This document shows, piece after piece, positions 6,628 to 14,669 of a stretch of 18,722 bases of DNA; position 1 is the first letter of the stretch; each line of letters begins with the position of its first letter. This DNA comes from Streptosporangiaceae bacterium. GTDB lineage: Bacteria > Actinomycetota > Actinomycetes > Streptosporangiales > Streptosporangiaceae. The stretch spans positions 1 through 18,722 of the forward strand of contig JASIGD010000378.1 of NCBI GenBank assembly GCA_030045295.1, written 5' to 3'. The notes beneath the pieces are model-generated. The model was not told the DNA's origin. It made no database searches and saw nothing but the letters and a program-made list of their open reading frames with translations. Both the position numbers and the translations under genes were made by a program.

Positions 6628-8133
6628 ATGGCCCGGGGAACGGCCGCCAGGACGCAGGACGCCGCGACCACACAAGACACCGCTCCCGCGCAAGCCACGA
6701 AGCTGGCCGAACCACTGATACCCGGCGGCCGGGTCGAGGCGCTGATGGGCGTGCTCATCCGCGCGCTCAAGTCCAGCCCGCTGGGCCGTCCGCTGCCCGC
6801 GGTGTCGGTGTCCGTGCTCGGGCTCGGCCTGCTGGCGTTTACCGGGCTCTGCGCGACCGCCCCGGGCGCCAGCGAGGCGACGCTGCCGGTGCTGCTGCCG
6901 CTCACCGCGCTAGCCCGCCAGCTGGGTGCGCCGGTCCTGTCGGCCGACGTCACCAACGGCATCATGTACCCCGCGATCACGTTCTGCTGCCTGGGCCTGG
7001 CCGGGATGCTGTGGGCGAACAGCCGCGGCTGGCGCCCGGACCCGAAGAGGGTCTTCTGGATCGGGGCGGCGGTGGTCGCGGTCGTGGTGAACATCACACC
7101 GGTCGGCACCTCGGATCCGGCCAGCCTCGCCGCGTACGGGCGGATCGCCGCGCTCGGGCACGACCCGTACGTGTACCTGCCCGCCGACCTGCCCGGCGGC
7201 GCCCACAATCCGTATGTCGCCCTGGTCGACCCGCGGTGGCGGTCGGCTCCCTCGGTGTATGGTCCGGTCGCCACCTGGACGCACCTGGCCGCGGCGCTCG
7301 TCGGCGGCAGCAGGCCGTGGCTGACGATCTGGGCCCTGATGATCATGACCGGAGCCGCGTACGTCGCGGCCGGGTACCTGCTGCTGCGGTCGGCGGCCGA
7401 CCCGGTGCGCGCCGGCCTGATCTGGGCCGTGAACCCGCTGCTGATCTACGTCCTGGTCATGGGCGCGCAGCTGGACGCCTTCGTCGCGCTGGCCGGGATC
7501 GCGGCGATCCTGATCTCACGCCGCGGCGCGACCGTCTGGCATGACCTCGCGACCGGCGTGGTGATCGGCGTGGCCCTGGGGATCAAGATAAACGCGGTGT
7601 TCGTCGCGCTGGGTATCGCCGTGCCGCTGATCCGCGAGCGCTCCTGGACGCGCGTGCTCCGTACCGCCGCCGCCGCGGCGGTCGTCGCGTTCGCGCTGTA
7701 CTTCTTCAGCTACGGCTTGAATGCGCTCAAGCCGCTGCCGAACGCGTCGGGGCGGATAATCTCGCCGTCGTTCTGGCGGCTGTTCCAGATCATCGGCGAC
7801 CATCTGGATCCGGGGAACCCGGCAGCGACGAACACGCTGATCGGTCTGCTGTGGCCGCCGCTGCTGCTCCTGCTGGCCTGGTACCTGTACAACCGACTGT
7901 CCCCGGACGTGCCCGCCGTGCTCGCGGCCACCTGCGCGCTGACCTTCGCCTGGGTGCTGGTGGCGCCGTGGTCACTGCCCTGGTACACCGCGGTGGCGTG
8001 GGTAACGCTGGCCCTGCTGCCGCGTAACTCGCTGACCCGCTGGCTCACGCTGGTGACCGCGGGGATCGCGCTGCTGCACTTCAGCGCGGGGCAACCGGAC
8101 AGCCATCCGGGCGGCCAGGCTCCGACCCCGTAG
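6628..8133 (+). CDS. GT87/MptB-like polyprenol-phosphate mannosyltransferase, membrane protein
   Basis: A 501-residue integral membrane protein with a Thr/Ala-rich cytoplasmic N-terminus (about 1-45) followed by roughly 12 hydrophobic segments. The first acidic motif of the GT-C fold is in TPVGTSDPASLAAYG (D about 163), followed by GHDPYV and YGPVATWTH, which are typical of actinobacterial MptA/MptB and related GT87 enzymes that extend alpha-1,6-mannan from polyprenyl-phosphate-mannose. ATG 6628 is preferred (GGGGTGA four bases upstream); in-frame starts at 6613 and 6625 are alternatives. The GH76 gene begins two bases after its stop, so the pair is almost certainly one operon. Mannose as the donor sugar is inferred from family resemblance and the neighbour. 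Confidence 0.82.
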   Translation: MARGTAARTQDAATTQDTAPAQATKLAEPLIPGGRVEALMGVLIRALKSSPLGRPLPAVSVSVLGLGLLAFTGLCATAPGASEATLPVLLPLTALARQLGAPVLSADVTNGIMYPAITFCCLGLAGMLWANSRGWRPDPKRVFWIGAAVVAVVVNITPVGTSDPASLAAYGRIAALGHDPYVYLPADLPGGAHNPYVALVDPRWRSAPSVYGPVATWTHLAAALVGGSRPWLTIWALMIMTGAAYVAAGYLLLRSAADPVRAGLIWAVNPLLIYVLVMGAQLDAFVALAGIAAILISRRGATVWHDLATGVVIGVALGIKINAVFVALGIAVPLIRERSWTRVLRTAAAAAVVAFALYFFSYGLNALKPLPNASGRIISPSFWRLFQIIGDHLDPGNPAATNTLIGLLWPPLLLLLAWYLYNRLSPDVPAVLAATCALTFAWVLVAPWSLPWYTAVAWVTLALLPRNSLTRWLTLVTAGIALLHFSAGQPDSHPGGQAPTP

Positions 8134-8135
8134 CC

Positions 8136-9161
8136 GTGCGGCCAGAGCCTGAGCAGTACCGGGCCTGGGCCGACGAGGCCGTCGGCGCGCTGCAGCGCTG
8201 GTACAACCCGAGGAACGGGCTGTGGAGGACCGCCGGCTGGTGGAACTCTGCCAACGCGCTGACCGCGGTGATCCAGCACAGCCAGCGAACCGGAGAGCGC
8301 AGGTACTGGTATGTCATCGAGACGACGTTCGGCCGGGCCCGGCGGGTCAACCCGGGTTTCAGTAACGAGTACTACGACGACGACGGCTGGTGGGCGCTGG
8401 CCTGGATCGCGGCGTTCGACCTGACCGGTGAGGTGAGGTACCTGGACCTGGCGCGCGCGCTCTTCGCGGGGATGGCGGCGGGCTGGGACGACACGTGCGG
8501 CGGCGGCCTGTGGTGGACGCGCGGTAAAACCTATAAGAACGCGATTCCGAACGAGCTGTTCTTGCTCATCGCGGGCCGCTTGCATCAGCGGACGACCGGT
8601 CCCAGCGGCGGGGCCAGCGATTATCTCGACTGGGCGCTGCGCGAATGGCGGTGGTTCAGGGCCAGCGGACTGATCGGCCCGGCCGGCCTGGTCAACGACG
8701 GGCTGACCGCCGACTGCGCCAACAACGGCCGCACGACCTGGACCTACAACCAGGGCGTGATCATCGGCGGGCTCGCGGTGCTGTACGAGATTACCGGCGA
8801 TGGCGCCTACCTCCGGCAGGCGCAAGCCATCGCCGCCGCGGCGCTGCGCGACCTGACGGTACCGCCGGGCATCCTCGCCGAGCCGGGCGAGCAGCAGACC
8901 TCGGGCCGCGACCGGGACCGGCCGCAGTTCAAGGGCATCTTCGTCAGGCACCTGTACGAGGTTTACCGGCACGGTCCGCGCGCCGAATACCGCGACTTCA
9001 TCCTGGCCAACGCGACCTCGCTGTGGCAGAACAGCAGGAACCGGCGGAACCAGGTCGGGCTGGCCTGGACCGGGCCGTTCGACAGGGCCGACGCGGCCCG
9101 GCAGGGATCGGCGCTCGACGCGCTCAACGCCGCGGTGGGTATTACCGGCGCGGGAGCGTGA
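8136..9161 (+). CDS. glycoside hydrolase family 76 protein (alpha-1,6-mannanase-like)
   Basis: A 341-residue (alpha/alpha)6-barrel protein of GH76, a family of endo-alpha-1,6-mannanases (and transglycosylases in fungi). The paired catalytic aspartates are in NEYYDDDGWWALAW (D81-D83). GGGLWWTRGKTYKNAIPNELFL and TWTYNQGVIIGGL are further family signatures. GTG 8136 is the only reasonable start; it lies two bases after the stop of the MptB-like gene, which suggests translational coupling. The catalytic domain begins within the first ten residues, leaving no room for a signal peptide, although characterised GH76 enzymes are usually exported. It may be cytoplasmic, or exported by another route. 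It likely acts on mannan-like glycans connected with its transferase partner. Confidence 0.88.
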   Translation: MRPEPEQYRAWADEAVGALQRWYNPRNGLWRTAGWWNSANALTAVIQHSQRTGERRYWYVIETTFGRARRVNPGFSNEYYDDDGWWALAWIAAFDLTGEVRYLDLARALFAGMAAGWDDTCGGGLWWTRGKTYKNAIPNELFLLIAGRLHQRTTGPSGGASDYLDWALREWRWFRASGLIGPAGLVNDGLTADCANNGRTTWTYNQGVIIGGLAVLYEITGDGAYLRQAQAIAAAALRDLTVPPGILAEPGEQQTSGRDRDRPQFKGIFVRHLYEVYRHGPRAEYRDFILANATSLWQNSRNRRNQVGLAWTGPFDRADAARQGSALDALNAAVGITGAGA

Positions 9162-9202
9162 GGCGGGGCCGTCCGGCAGGAAGGATCATCGGCTTCCCCG
9201 CC
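9162..9202. terminator. stem-loop between convergent genes, possible bidirectional terminator
   Basis: GGCGGGG (9162-9168) pairs with CCCCGCC (9196-9202), with additional CCG/CGG pairing inside. It begins directly after the GH76 stop and overlaps the last codons of the convergent YfhO-like gene. There is no T-tract, as is common in actinomycetes, so the call rests on position and pairing. Confidence 0.3.
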
Positions 9203-12032
9203 GGTAGCGACCGTACCTGCGCATCCGGTTCGCCAGGAAGACCAGGAGAAAGACAAAGACAAGCGCCGCCGCGGCGAGCGACAGGGCCAGGCCAGCCGGG
9301 AAGCCCGGCGGGGTATAGCTCCAGGTGACGACGCCAAGCCCGGACGGTACATCGACGGCCTGGACGACTCCGTCCCGCTGGACGGGCAGCGCGATCGCCG
9401 GGCCGTGCCGCGGCTGCCACGTGGCGCTCCAGCCGGGGATCGCCGCCACGGAGCGGACGATACGGGCACCGTGCGGGGAGAACACCGTCGCCTGCGTCGG
9501 CTCGGCCGGCGCGCCGCTGGAGTTTCCTATCCACGCGCCAGAGGCTGACCGGCCAGGGAGTGCCTCGATGCGGAGCGGCTGCTGGACAAGGCGGTTGGCG
9601 AAGACCGCGAACGAGCCGTCGAAGCCAGCGGCTGTCCAGTGCGACGGCACGAGAGCATCTTGTAGCTGCCCGTCGGCGACGAACACGCTTCCGCCCGCCG
9701 CCACAACGGACGGCGGACCCAGCGGGCTTGGCGTGCCGTGCGCCTGGCCGACCACGGCGATGCTCGACACCGGCCGGGAAACGGTGATCGCCAGGGTGGA
9801 GCCGGTCATCGCACGCGCGCGGAACCAGCTGATCGAGCCGTCTGGCGCGGTGAGCCCGATCTGAGTCCCCGCTGCCGCGTCCTTGGCGGCGTCGACGTCT
9901 GGTACCTCGACCTCGGATACCTCGAGCGGGGTACCGAGGTACCAGGTGGCGCGCTGATCGGCGGAGATATCGCGGCGGCCGGTACCCGGCGGCCCGGCGG
10001 CAGGTCCATTCCCCCCGACCTCGGTGATGAGGTAGCCGGACAGGGTCAGCATGACCGAGGTATCGAGCTGGTCGAGAGTCCCGTCCGAGACGGCACCGGG
10101 AGCAAGCGTATCCTGCCCTTCGCCCGTGGCCTGATGCGATCCGGTCGCCGACGCGTAGTGGTCATCGACTATGGACGAGTAGCCCTGAACGGACGGCATC
10201 GCCTGGCCGCTGATGGCGTTGACGTCGGGCGGGTCGAGGTCGGACAGCTCACCCGGGTCGAGCAGGTCGGGATCGTAGATCGCGAAACGCCCCGGATATC
10301 CGAGCGTGGCGACCGGACGCGGGGAGAGGGTCGCGACAGGACGCGGAGACAGGTCCGCTGCCGTCACGATCCGGTCAGCCGCGGAGCCGGCCGGGCTGGC
10401 GGAGCTGCCCGAGTCGGCGGAGCTCAGGGAAAGGCCGGGACTGACCTCGACCACGCAGAGACCGGTGAAAACGACCAGGTCGACCACGACGAAGCCGGCG
10501 AACAGGCGCGATCGCAGCCTCGGCCCGGCGCGCGGCCCGAAGATCACGAGCGCAGCGGCGCCGGCGCCCAGCAGCGCATACGGAATCAGCCAGGGCTGCA
10601 GCTGGCCGATGACGCTGGCGCTTTGGGCGGCGCCTATCCCGAGCCAGTGCAGCAAGCCCGCTCCCCAGGTGAAGCCGAGCACCACGACCGCGGCCGCCGC
10701 CAGCGCCGGCACGACGGCGAGGACGGTCTCAGGGGCAATGCGGCGGGCAGCGGGAAGACGGAAGAAGCCACTCGCGCGGACCCGCGGTACCTTCACGCCG
10801 CTCTCCCGGCCGAAGGGCTGATCGGCCCAGTAGCCGAGCAGGACGGCGAGCGCCAGGTCCAGCACGAGGACATTGCGGCTCTGCAGCCGCTGGTCGCCGA
10901 ACAAGGGCAGGTGGTAGAGCAGATCGCCGAGGGGGGTGTTACCCCCGAGCGCGAGCACGACCCCGGTGAGAGCGATGACGTGCCACACCACCCACTCCGG
11001 GGGCCGCGACCGCAGCCGGAGGCGGCCGAGGAGGGCGAACGCGGCCACGAGCGGCAAGATGCCTACGTAGCTCGTCACTTCCGTCAGGCTGTAGGTGGTA
11101 AAGAAGCCCGGCTGACTCAGTGAGCCGGAGCCGCCGAGGAGATCGGGCACAAGCGTCAGCAGCAGCCATCTGACGGGGAGCGAGCCCGAGTTGAACAAGG
11201 CCATCGAGCCGGCGCCGCGCTGGGACGTGCTGATCGCCGCCAGGCCAGGCAGCCACTGAACGGCCCCGAGGCACGCGCCGAGGACCAGGCCCGCGATTAC
11301 CGACACGGCCGCGGGACCCGCACGGCGTCCCAGGCGGGCTACCGTCCAGGCCGCGTAGATCAGCACGATCACGCACGAGTCATCGATGGCACGCGGTTCA
11401 CCGGCGAGGATCACCAGACCGGTGGCCGCGGCCAGGACGGCGGTCCAGCCGAGCCTGGACGCGGCGGAACGGTCTTGCGCGAGCCGCAGGATGCTCAGCA
11501 GCTGGACCGGTACCCAGCTCATCCCGGCTACCAGGCCGAAGTGAGTGACCTGCGCCGACATCGCGCCGGCGAAAGCGAACGAGAGCGCGCCGAGGAAGCT
11601 GGCCAGGCTGGCCAGCCTGAGGGCCCGCAGGAAGCAGAACATTCCGACCCCGGCCACCGCCCAGGTGGCGATCATGTTGACCGTCCACGCCGCAGTGCCG
11701 GGCAAGATGGCAAAAAGCCAGGTGAACGGGTACGCGGCGCCCGCGTTCCAGCCCGCCAGCAACGGCGCGCCGCTCCAGATGTACGGGTCATACAGCGGCA
11801 GGTGCCCGGCCCGGATCTCGCGCCCAGCCAGCACGCGCAGCGGAAAGTTCTGGGTCATGTCGTCACCGGGAAGAACGGCGTGCCCGAGCAGCGCGGGGAC
11901 GCCGAAGATGACGGCCGGGAGCGCGACGAGCAGGACGACGGCTACGACGTCGCCCCGGCTACGCCGAGACGTCGGTGCGGCGCTCTGATCGGCCGCTCTC
12001 CCGCTCAGGGCGAGCGACGACTCGGTCCTCAT
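9186..12032 (-). CDS. YfhO-like polytopic membrane protein
   Basis: A 948-residue membrane protein of the YfhO family type. After a polar N-terminus (about 1-28) the first helix leads to GHAVLPGDDMTQNFP, whose Asp pair (D57-D58) matches the acidic motif of GT-C-fold proteins. About 11-12 further helices run to residue ~520. A long outside Ser/Pro/Asp-rich region with beta-sandwich-like character follows (about 530-905), including the PGWSATWQPRHG segment typical of YfhO C-termini, then a last helix (about 915-937) and a basic tail. In Bacillus, YfhO is needed for glycosylation of lipoteichoic acid, so a role in surface-polymer glycosylation is plausible. ATG 12032 is preferred to the TTG at 12053; neither has a good SD. 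The gene is convergent with the GT/GH76 operon and alone in its own transcript. Confidence 0.8.
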   Translation of the reverse strand: MRTESSLALSGRAADQSAAPTSRRSRGDVVAVVLLVALPAVIFGVPALLGHAVLPGDDMTQNFPLRVLAGREIRAGHLPLYDPYIWSGAPLLAGWNAGAAYPFTWLFAILPGTAAWTVNMIATWAVAGVGMFCFLRALRLASLASFLGALSFAFAGAMSAQVTHFGLVAGMSWVPVQLLSILRLAQDRSAASRLGWTAVLAAATGLVILAGEPRAIDDSCVIVLIYAAWTVARLGRRAGPAAVSVIAGLVLGACLGAVQWLPGLAAISTSQRGAGSMALFNSGSLPVRWLLLTLVPDLLGGSGSLSQPGFFTTYSLTEVTSYVGILPLVAAFALLGRLRLRSRPPEWVVWHVIALTGVVLALGGNTPLGDLLYHLPLFGDQRLQSRNVLVLDLALAVLLGYWADQPFGRESGVKVPRVRASGFFRLPAARRIAPETVLAVVPALAAAAVVVLGFTWGAGLLHWLGIGAAQSASVIGQLQPWLIPYALLGAGAAALVIFGPRAGPRLRSRLFAGFVVVDLVVFTGLCVVEVSPGLSLSSADSGSSASPAGSAADRIVTAADLSPRPVATLSPRPVATLGYPGRFAIYDPDLLDPGELSDLDPPDVNAISGQAMPSVQGYSSIVDDHYASATGSHQATGEGQDTLAPGAVSDGTLDQLDTSVMLTLSGYLITEVGGNGPAAGPPGTGRRDISADQRATWYLGTPLEVSEVEVPDVDAAKDAAAGTQIGLTAPDGSISWFRARAMTGSTLAITVSRPVSSIAVVGQAHGTPSPLGPPSVVAAGGSVFVADGQLQDALVPSHWTAAGFDGSFAVFANRLVQQPLRIEALPGRSASGAWIGNSSGAPAEPTQATVFSPHGARIVRSVAAIPGWSATWQPRHGPAIALPVQRDGVVQAVDVPSGLGVVTWSYTPPGFPAGLALSLAAAALVFVFLLVFLANRMRRYGRYRRGSR
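10305..10352 (-). repeat. imperfect 24-bp tandem duplication inside the YfhO-like gene
   Basis: Two adjacent 24-bp units (10305-10328 and 10329-10352) differ at five bases and encode LSPRPVAT twice in the outside region. All differences are synonymous third-position changes, so the peptide has been kept while the DNA has drifted. Confidence 0.8.
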
Positions 12033-12075
12033 TGGTGTACTTTCGCAACTCAAGCTGAAGGAACGCTGGGAGATT

Positions 12076-12112
12076 CCCGGTGACGTAATGGGGGTGATCG
12101 AAGATCACCGGG
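12076..12112. promoter_or_regulatory. nested inverted repeats, candidate operator
   Basis: GGTGATC (12093-12099) and GATCACC (12103-12109) are perfect complements around GAA. The same right arm extended, TCACCGGG (12105-12112), is also the perfect complement of CCCGGTGA at 12076-12083. One right half-site can therefore pair with either of two left half-sites. It lies 44-80 bp upstream of the YfhO-like start. A third, weaker copy (ATCAC-G-GTGAT) is at 12237-12247. This fits a repressor-binding region; a mRNA structure is possible if transcription starts upstream of it. Confidence 0.4.
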
Positions 12113-12333
12113 CCTTCCAGCCGCATAATGCCAGATATGCGGGCGGTCATCGCTGGTTTTTTCGGTTTGTTATGTGGGCTGGCCTGCCCGCGGGGAACGG
12201 CTCGGGCGGCTGGCGATCCCGAAGCCCGGCTGGATTATCACGGTGATCGGCCTGACCGCCGGGACCCCGTCGCCGAGCGTCAGGTTCCCATATGCTGCTG
12301 GCTCGGGATTCAACTTCCGAGGAGGACCTAGCC

Positions 12334-12519
12334 ATGAGTGACCGCACACCGGCGCCGGGAGACGCGGACGACCAGGCCGGCCGCGAGCCTGAGGCGGTGG
12401 ATGACGATGAATTCGCCAAGATGCAGGCCGTGATGCGCGCTTCAGAAAAGCACCGGGAAGGCGGGGTGGTGGATCCCGACCTTGATGTTACGGACGCAGA
12501 TCCCGATCCTGACGCGTGA
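12334..12519 (+). CDS. small acidic protein, unknown function
   Basis: A 61-residue hydrophilic protein with no recognised domain. ATG 12334 has GAGGAGG eight bases upstream, among the best ribosome sites in the window; the longer in-frame start at 12292 has none. The chain is highly acidic, with a central EFAKMQAVMRASEKHRE helix-like segment and a C-terminal Asp-rich tail (DPDLDVTDADPDPDA). There is no signal peptide or membrane helix, so it is probably cytoplasmic and partly disordered. A TATGCT box at 12291-12296 could be its -10 element. Its stop codon sits in the loop of a strong hairpin. The divergent neighbour is the YfhO-like gene. Confidence 0.75.
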   Translation: MSDRTPAPGDADDQAGREPEAVDDDEFAKMQAVMRASEKHREGGVVDPDLDVTDADPDPDA

Positions 12520-12530
12520 GCCGCGTCAGG
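12508..12530 (+). terminator. strong hairpin carrying the stop codon in its loop
   Basis: CCTGACGCG (12508-12516) and CGCGTCAGG (12522-12530) form a perfect nine-pair stem closed by the five-base loop TGAGC. The TGA in the loop (12517-12519) is the stop codon of the small acidic protein. There is no T-tract, but the stability and position suggest a rho-independent-like terminator or an mRNA 3'-end stabiliser that separates this gene from the amidase gene. Confidence 0.55.
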
Positions 12531-12629
12531 CGGCCTTCCGGGACCTGCCTGAGCCGGAGTCATTCCCTCTTCACCGGGATCCATCCGATGGCTTACAGTT
12601 GCCTCGATCTCGACCTGGAGGGATGAGGC

Positions 12630-14036
12630 GTGGGCGAACTATGGCGCAACAGCGCTGTCGAGCTGGCCGCTATGATCCGCGACCGCAAGGTCAGCAGCCG
12701 TGAGGTCGTTCAGGCGCACCTGGATCGGGTTGAGGAGGTCAACCCGTACCTCAACGCCATTGTCCGGCTGCTGCCGGAGGAGGCCCTCGCCGCCGCCGAC
12801 GCGGCCGACCGGGCGGTAGCGGACGGCACCGTGCTCGGCGCGCTGCACGGCGTCCCGGTTACGGTTAAGGAGAACATTGACCTGGCCGGCACTCCGACCA
12901 CGCAGGCGGTCCCGGCGCTGGCTGAGGCGGTCGCTGCGATCGACGCTCCGCAGGTGGAGCGGCTGCGCGCGGCCGGCGCCATCCCGTTCGGGCGGACCAA
13001 CCTGCCGGACTTCGGGCTGCGCGTGCACACCGACTCGGCCCTGCACGGCCTGACCCGCAACCCGTGGAACCCGCAGCGTACCCCGGGCGGGTCGAGCGGC
13101 GGCGAAGCCGCGGCCCTGGCGACCGGGATGAGCCCGCTCGGCCTGGGCAATGACCTCGGCGGGTCATTGCGCAACCCGGCGCACTGCTGCGGCGTGGCAT
13201 CGATCAAGCCCTCGACCGGGGCGGTACCCCGCGCGACCGTGATCCCTCCGGAGGACTTCAGCATCTCCCTCCAGCTGATGGCCGTCGAGGGTGTGCTGGC
13301 CCGCCGAATCGCCGACGTCCGGGCCGGCTTCACCGTGATCGCCGGCCAGCACCCGCGCGACCCGCTAAGCGTGCCCGCGGTCTTCACCGACCTGGCCCCC
13401 GGCGAACGACCGGCCGTCGCGGTACTTCCGGAGCCGCCGGGCGGCAGCACCCACCCCGAGGTGGCCGCGGCAGTTCGCCGCGCCGCCGATGCGCTCGCGG
13501 AGGACGGCTTCAAGGTCACCGAGACGACACCGCCCGGCTACGAGCAGGCGATTGAATTGTGGAGCACGATCCTCGCCGCTGACCTGCGGGTCCTGAAACC
13601 ACTGCTGGACCAGTTCATGGGCCCTGACGGCCGCCAGTTCCTCGGCTACGCGCTGGAGTACCTGCCCGCATCGGACCTGGCCGGCTGGGCGACGGCGCAT
13701 ACTGCCCGGGACGGGCTGGCCCGCCGTTGGAGTCTGTGGTACCAGCAGTACCCGGTCCTGCTCAGCCCGGTCTGGTCCGAGCCCGCCTTCCCGCTCGGAT
13801 TCGACATCGCCAGCCTCGACGGCGCGATCGCCACCCTGGAGCTGATGCGCCCGGTGCTCCCGGCCAACCTGCTGGGCACCCCGGCTGCGGTGGTACCCGC
13901 CGGGATGGCAGACGGCCTGCCGGTCGGCGTCCAGGTCATGGGCGGTAAGTACACCGAGCTTCGCTGCCTGGCGGTCGCCGAGGCGATCGAGCAGCGACTC
14001 GGCCCGCTCACCCCGATCAACCCGGTCGCCGGCTGA
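12630..14036 (+). CDS. amidase signature (AS) family amidase
   Basis: A 468-residue serine hydrolase of the amidase signature family, acting on carboxamides or related amides in the cytoplasm. The Ser-cisSer-Lys triad is complete: K80 in VTVKENID, cis-Ser S155 in GGSSGGEAA and nucleophile S179 in GNDLGGSLRNPAH. The 24-residue spacing between the two serines equals that of characterised members. The length is normal. GTG 12630 has GGAGG eight bases upstream; TACAGT at 12594-12599 is a candidate -10 box. The gene lacks GatB/GatC neighbours and so is probably not the tRNA amidotransferase subunit GatA. The substrate cannot be deduced. It is convergent with the DUF1707 gene, 30 bp away. Confidence 0.93.
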   Translation: MGELWRNSAVELAAMIRDRKVSSREVVQAHLDRVEEVNPYLNAIVRLLPEEALAAADAADRAVADGTVLGALHGVPVTVKENIDLAGTPTTQAVPALAEAVAAIDAPQVERLRAAGAIPFGRTNLPDFGLRVHTDSALHGLTRNPWNPQRTPGGSSGGEAAALATGMSPLGLGNDLGGSLRNPAHCCGVASIKPSTGAVPRATVIPPEDFSISLQLMAVEGVLARRIADVRAGFTVIAGQHPRDPLSVPAVFTDLAPGERPAVAVLPEPPGGSTHPEVAAAVRRAADALAEDGFKVTETTPPGYEQAIELWSTILAADLRVLKPLLDQFMGPDGRQFLGYALEYLPASDLAGWATAHTARDGLARRWSLWYQQYPVLLSPVWSEPAFPLGFDIASLDGAIATLELMRPVLPANLLGTPAAVVPAGMADGLPVGVQVMGGKYTELRCLAVAEAIEQRLGPLTPINPVAG

Positions 14037-14066
14037 CTGGGTTCACGCGGCCGGTGCTGGCGAACT

Positions 14067-14486
14067 TCAATTCTGCTGGCCGGAGCGCCCGGGTACGCGG
14101 GCGCAGCGCACCGAGCGTCGCGCTATGAGCAGCACGGGGACGAGGAGCCAGATGAGACCCCACCCGCCGTGGGCCGCGTGGAGCAGGACGCCGGCGACGA
14201 TGGCGATGCAGACCAGGGCGGCGAGCGGAGCCCGCACGGAGCGCTCGGGCGATCGCCGCGGCCGGGGGGCCTGGGACCCGGGTCGGGTGACGGGAAGATC
14301 GGCCAGCAGATTCCTCAGCTCACCCCAGGTTCGCGCGGCCAGGGCCCGCCCCATCCGCTCGTCAAACTCCTCGGCCGTCAGCCTGCCCGCCTGGAAGTGC
14401 TCACTCAGATCCGACACGACCGCATCACGGTCGGAGTCGGCAGCCTTCATTCCGGCAGGAGGATAATTCTCCGTCGTAGCGTTCAT
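14067..14486 (-). CDS. DUF1707 domain membrane protein
   Basis: A 139-residue protein with an N-terminal DUF1707 (SHOCT-like) domain at about 15-66: ADSDRDAVVSDLSEHFQAG, then RLTAEEFDERMGRALAARTWGEL and LLADLP. A basic linker (about 67-85) leads to two short hydrophobic segments (about 87-102 and 106-120) and a basic C-terminus, probably a membrane hairpin anchor. DUF1707 proteins are widespread in actinomycetes, of unknown function, often with variable membrane parts; a regulatory or envelope-stress role is suspected. GGGAG lies five bases upstream of the ATG. It may be transcribed from a promoter inside 14490-14670. Confidence 0.9.
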   Translation of the reverse strand: MNATTENYPPAGMKAADSDRDAVVSDLSEHFQAGRLTAEEFDERMGRALAARTWGELRNLLADLPVTRPGSQAPRPRRSPERSVRAPLAALVCIAIVAGVLLHAAHGGWGLIWLLVPVLLIARRSVRCARVPGRSGQQN

Positions 14487-14501
14487 CGGGCTCCCGCCTT
14501 T

Positions 14502-14606
14502 CTATCTCGCGCTTGTGCTGAGCGGGTTTCGCATATCTCCAATGTCCCGGACCAGGGTCAGCGCCGCCACTGCCGGATGCCACGAGCTGACGATGACATC
14601 TGTCAC
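14502..14606 (-). CDS. possible 34-residue ORF, unknown
   Basis: On the minus strand, GTG 14606 follows GGGAGG at a short spacing of three bases and opens a 34-codon frame that stops 15 bp before the DUF1707 start. The peptide starts MTDVIVSSWHPAVAALTLVR and has no recognisable domain. A 12-bp palindrome (TGACA-TC-TGTCA, 14594-14605) overlaps its start. Codon composition is only moderately biased. It could be a leader or small protein of the DUF1707 operon, or a chance frame. Confidence 0.2.
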   Translation of the reverse strand: MTDVIVSSWHPAVAALTLVRDIGDMRNPLSTSAR

Positions 14607-14637
14607 GGTCCTCCCGGGCGGGCGCGTTCATCATCGG

Positions 14638-14656
14638 CGGCCGGTTCGGCCGGCCG
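14638..14656 (-). terminator. GC hairpin downstream of the BTAD regulator
   Basis: CGGCCGG (14638-14644) pairs perfectly with CCGGCCG (14650-14656) around a five-base loop, with a further CG/CG pair beyond one mismatch. It lies 14 bp after the stop of the BTAD regulator in the direction of that gene. No T-tract follows, which is usual for actinomycete hairpin terminators. Confidence 0.45.
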
Positions 14657-14669
14657 ACGGCGATGACAG

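Noticed and set aside
7710..8972. Minus-strand 420-codon open frame over the MptB-like/GH76 junction
   Set aside because: It is antisense to two genes with strong family signatures; its composition is that of a shadow frame.
9738..11123. Plus-strand 461-codon open frame inside the YfhO-like gene
   Set aside because: Its sequence is rich in Arg, Gly, Glu and Gln and has no motifs, whereas the opposite strand encodes regular membrane helices.
12128..12331. 67-codon ORF starting with a signal-peptide-like segment
   Set aside because: No SD, mixed codon composition after the first 25 codons, and it ends just before the strong SD and start of the acidic-protein gene; all frames here are unconvincing.
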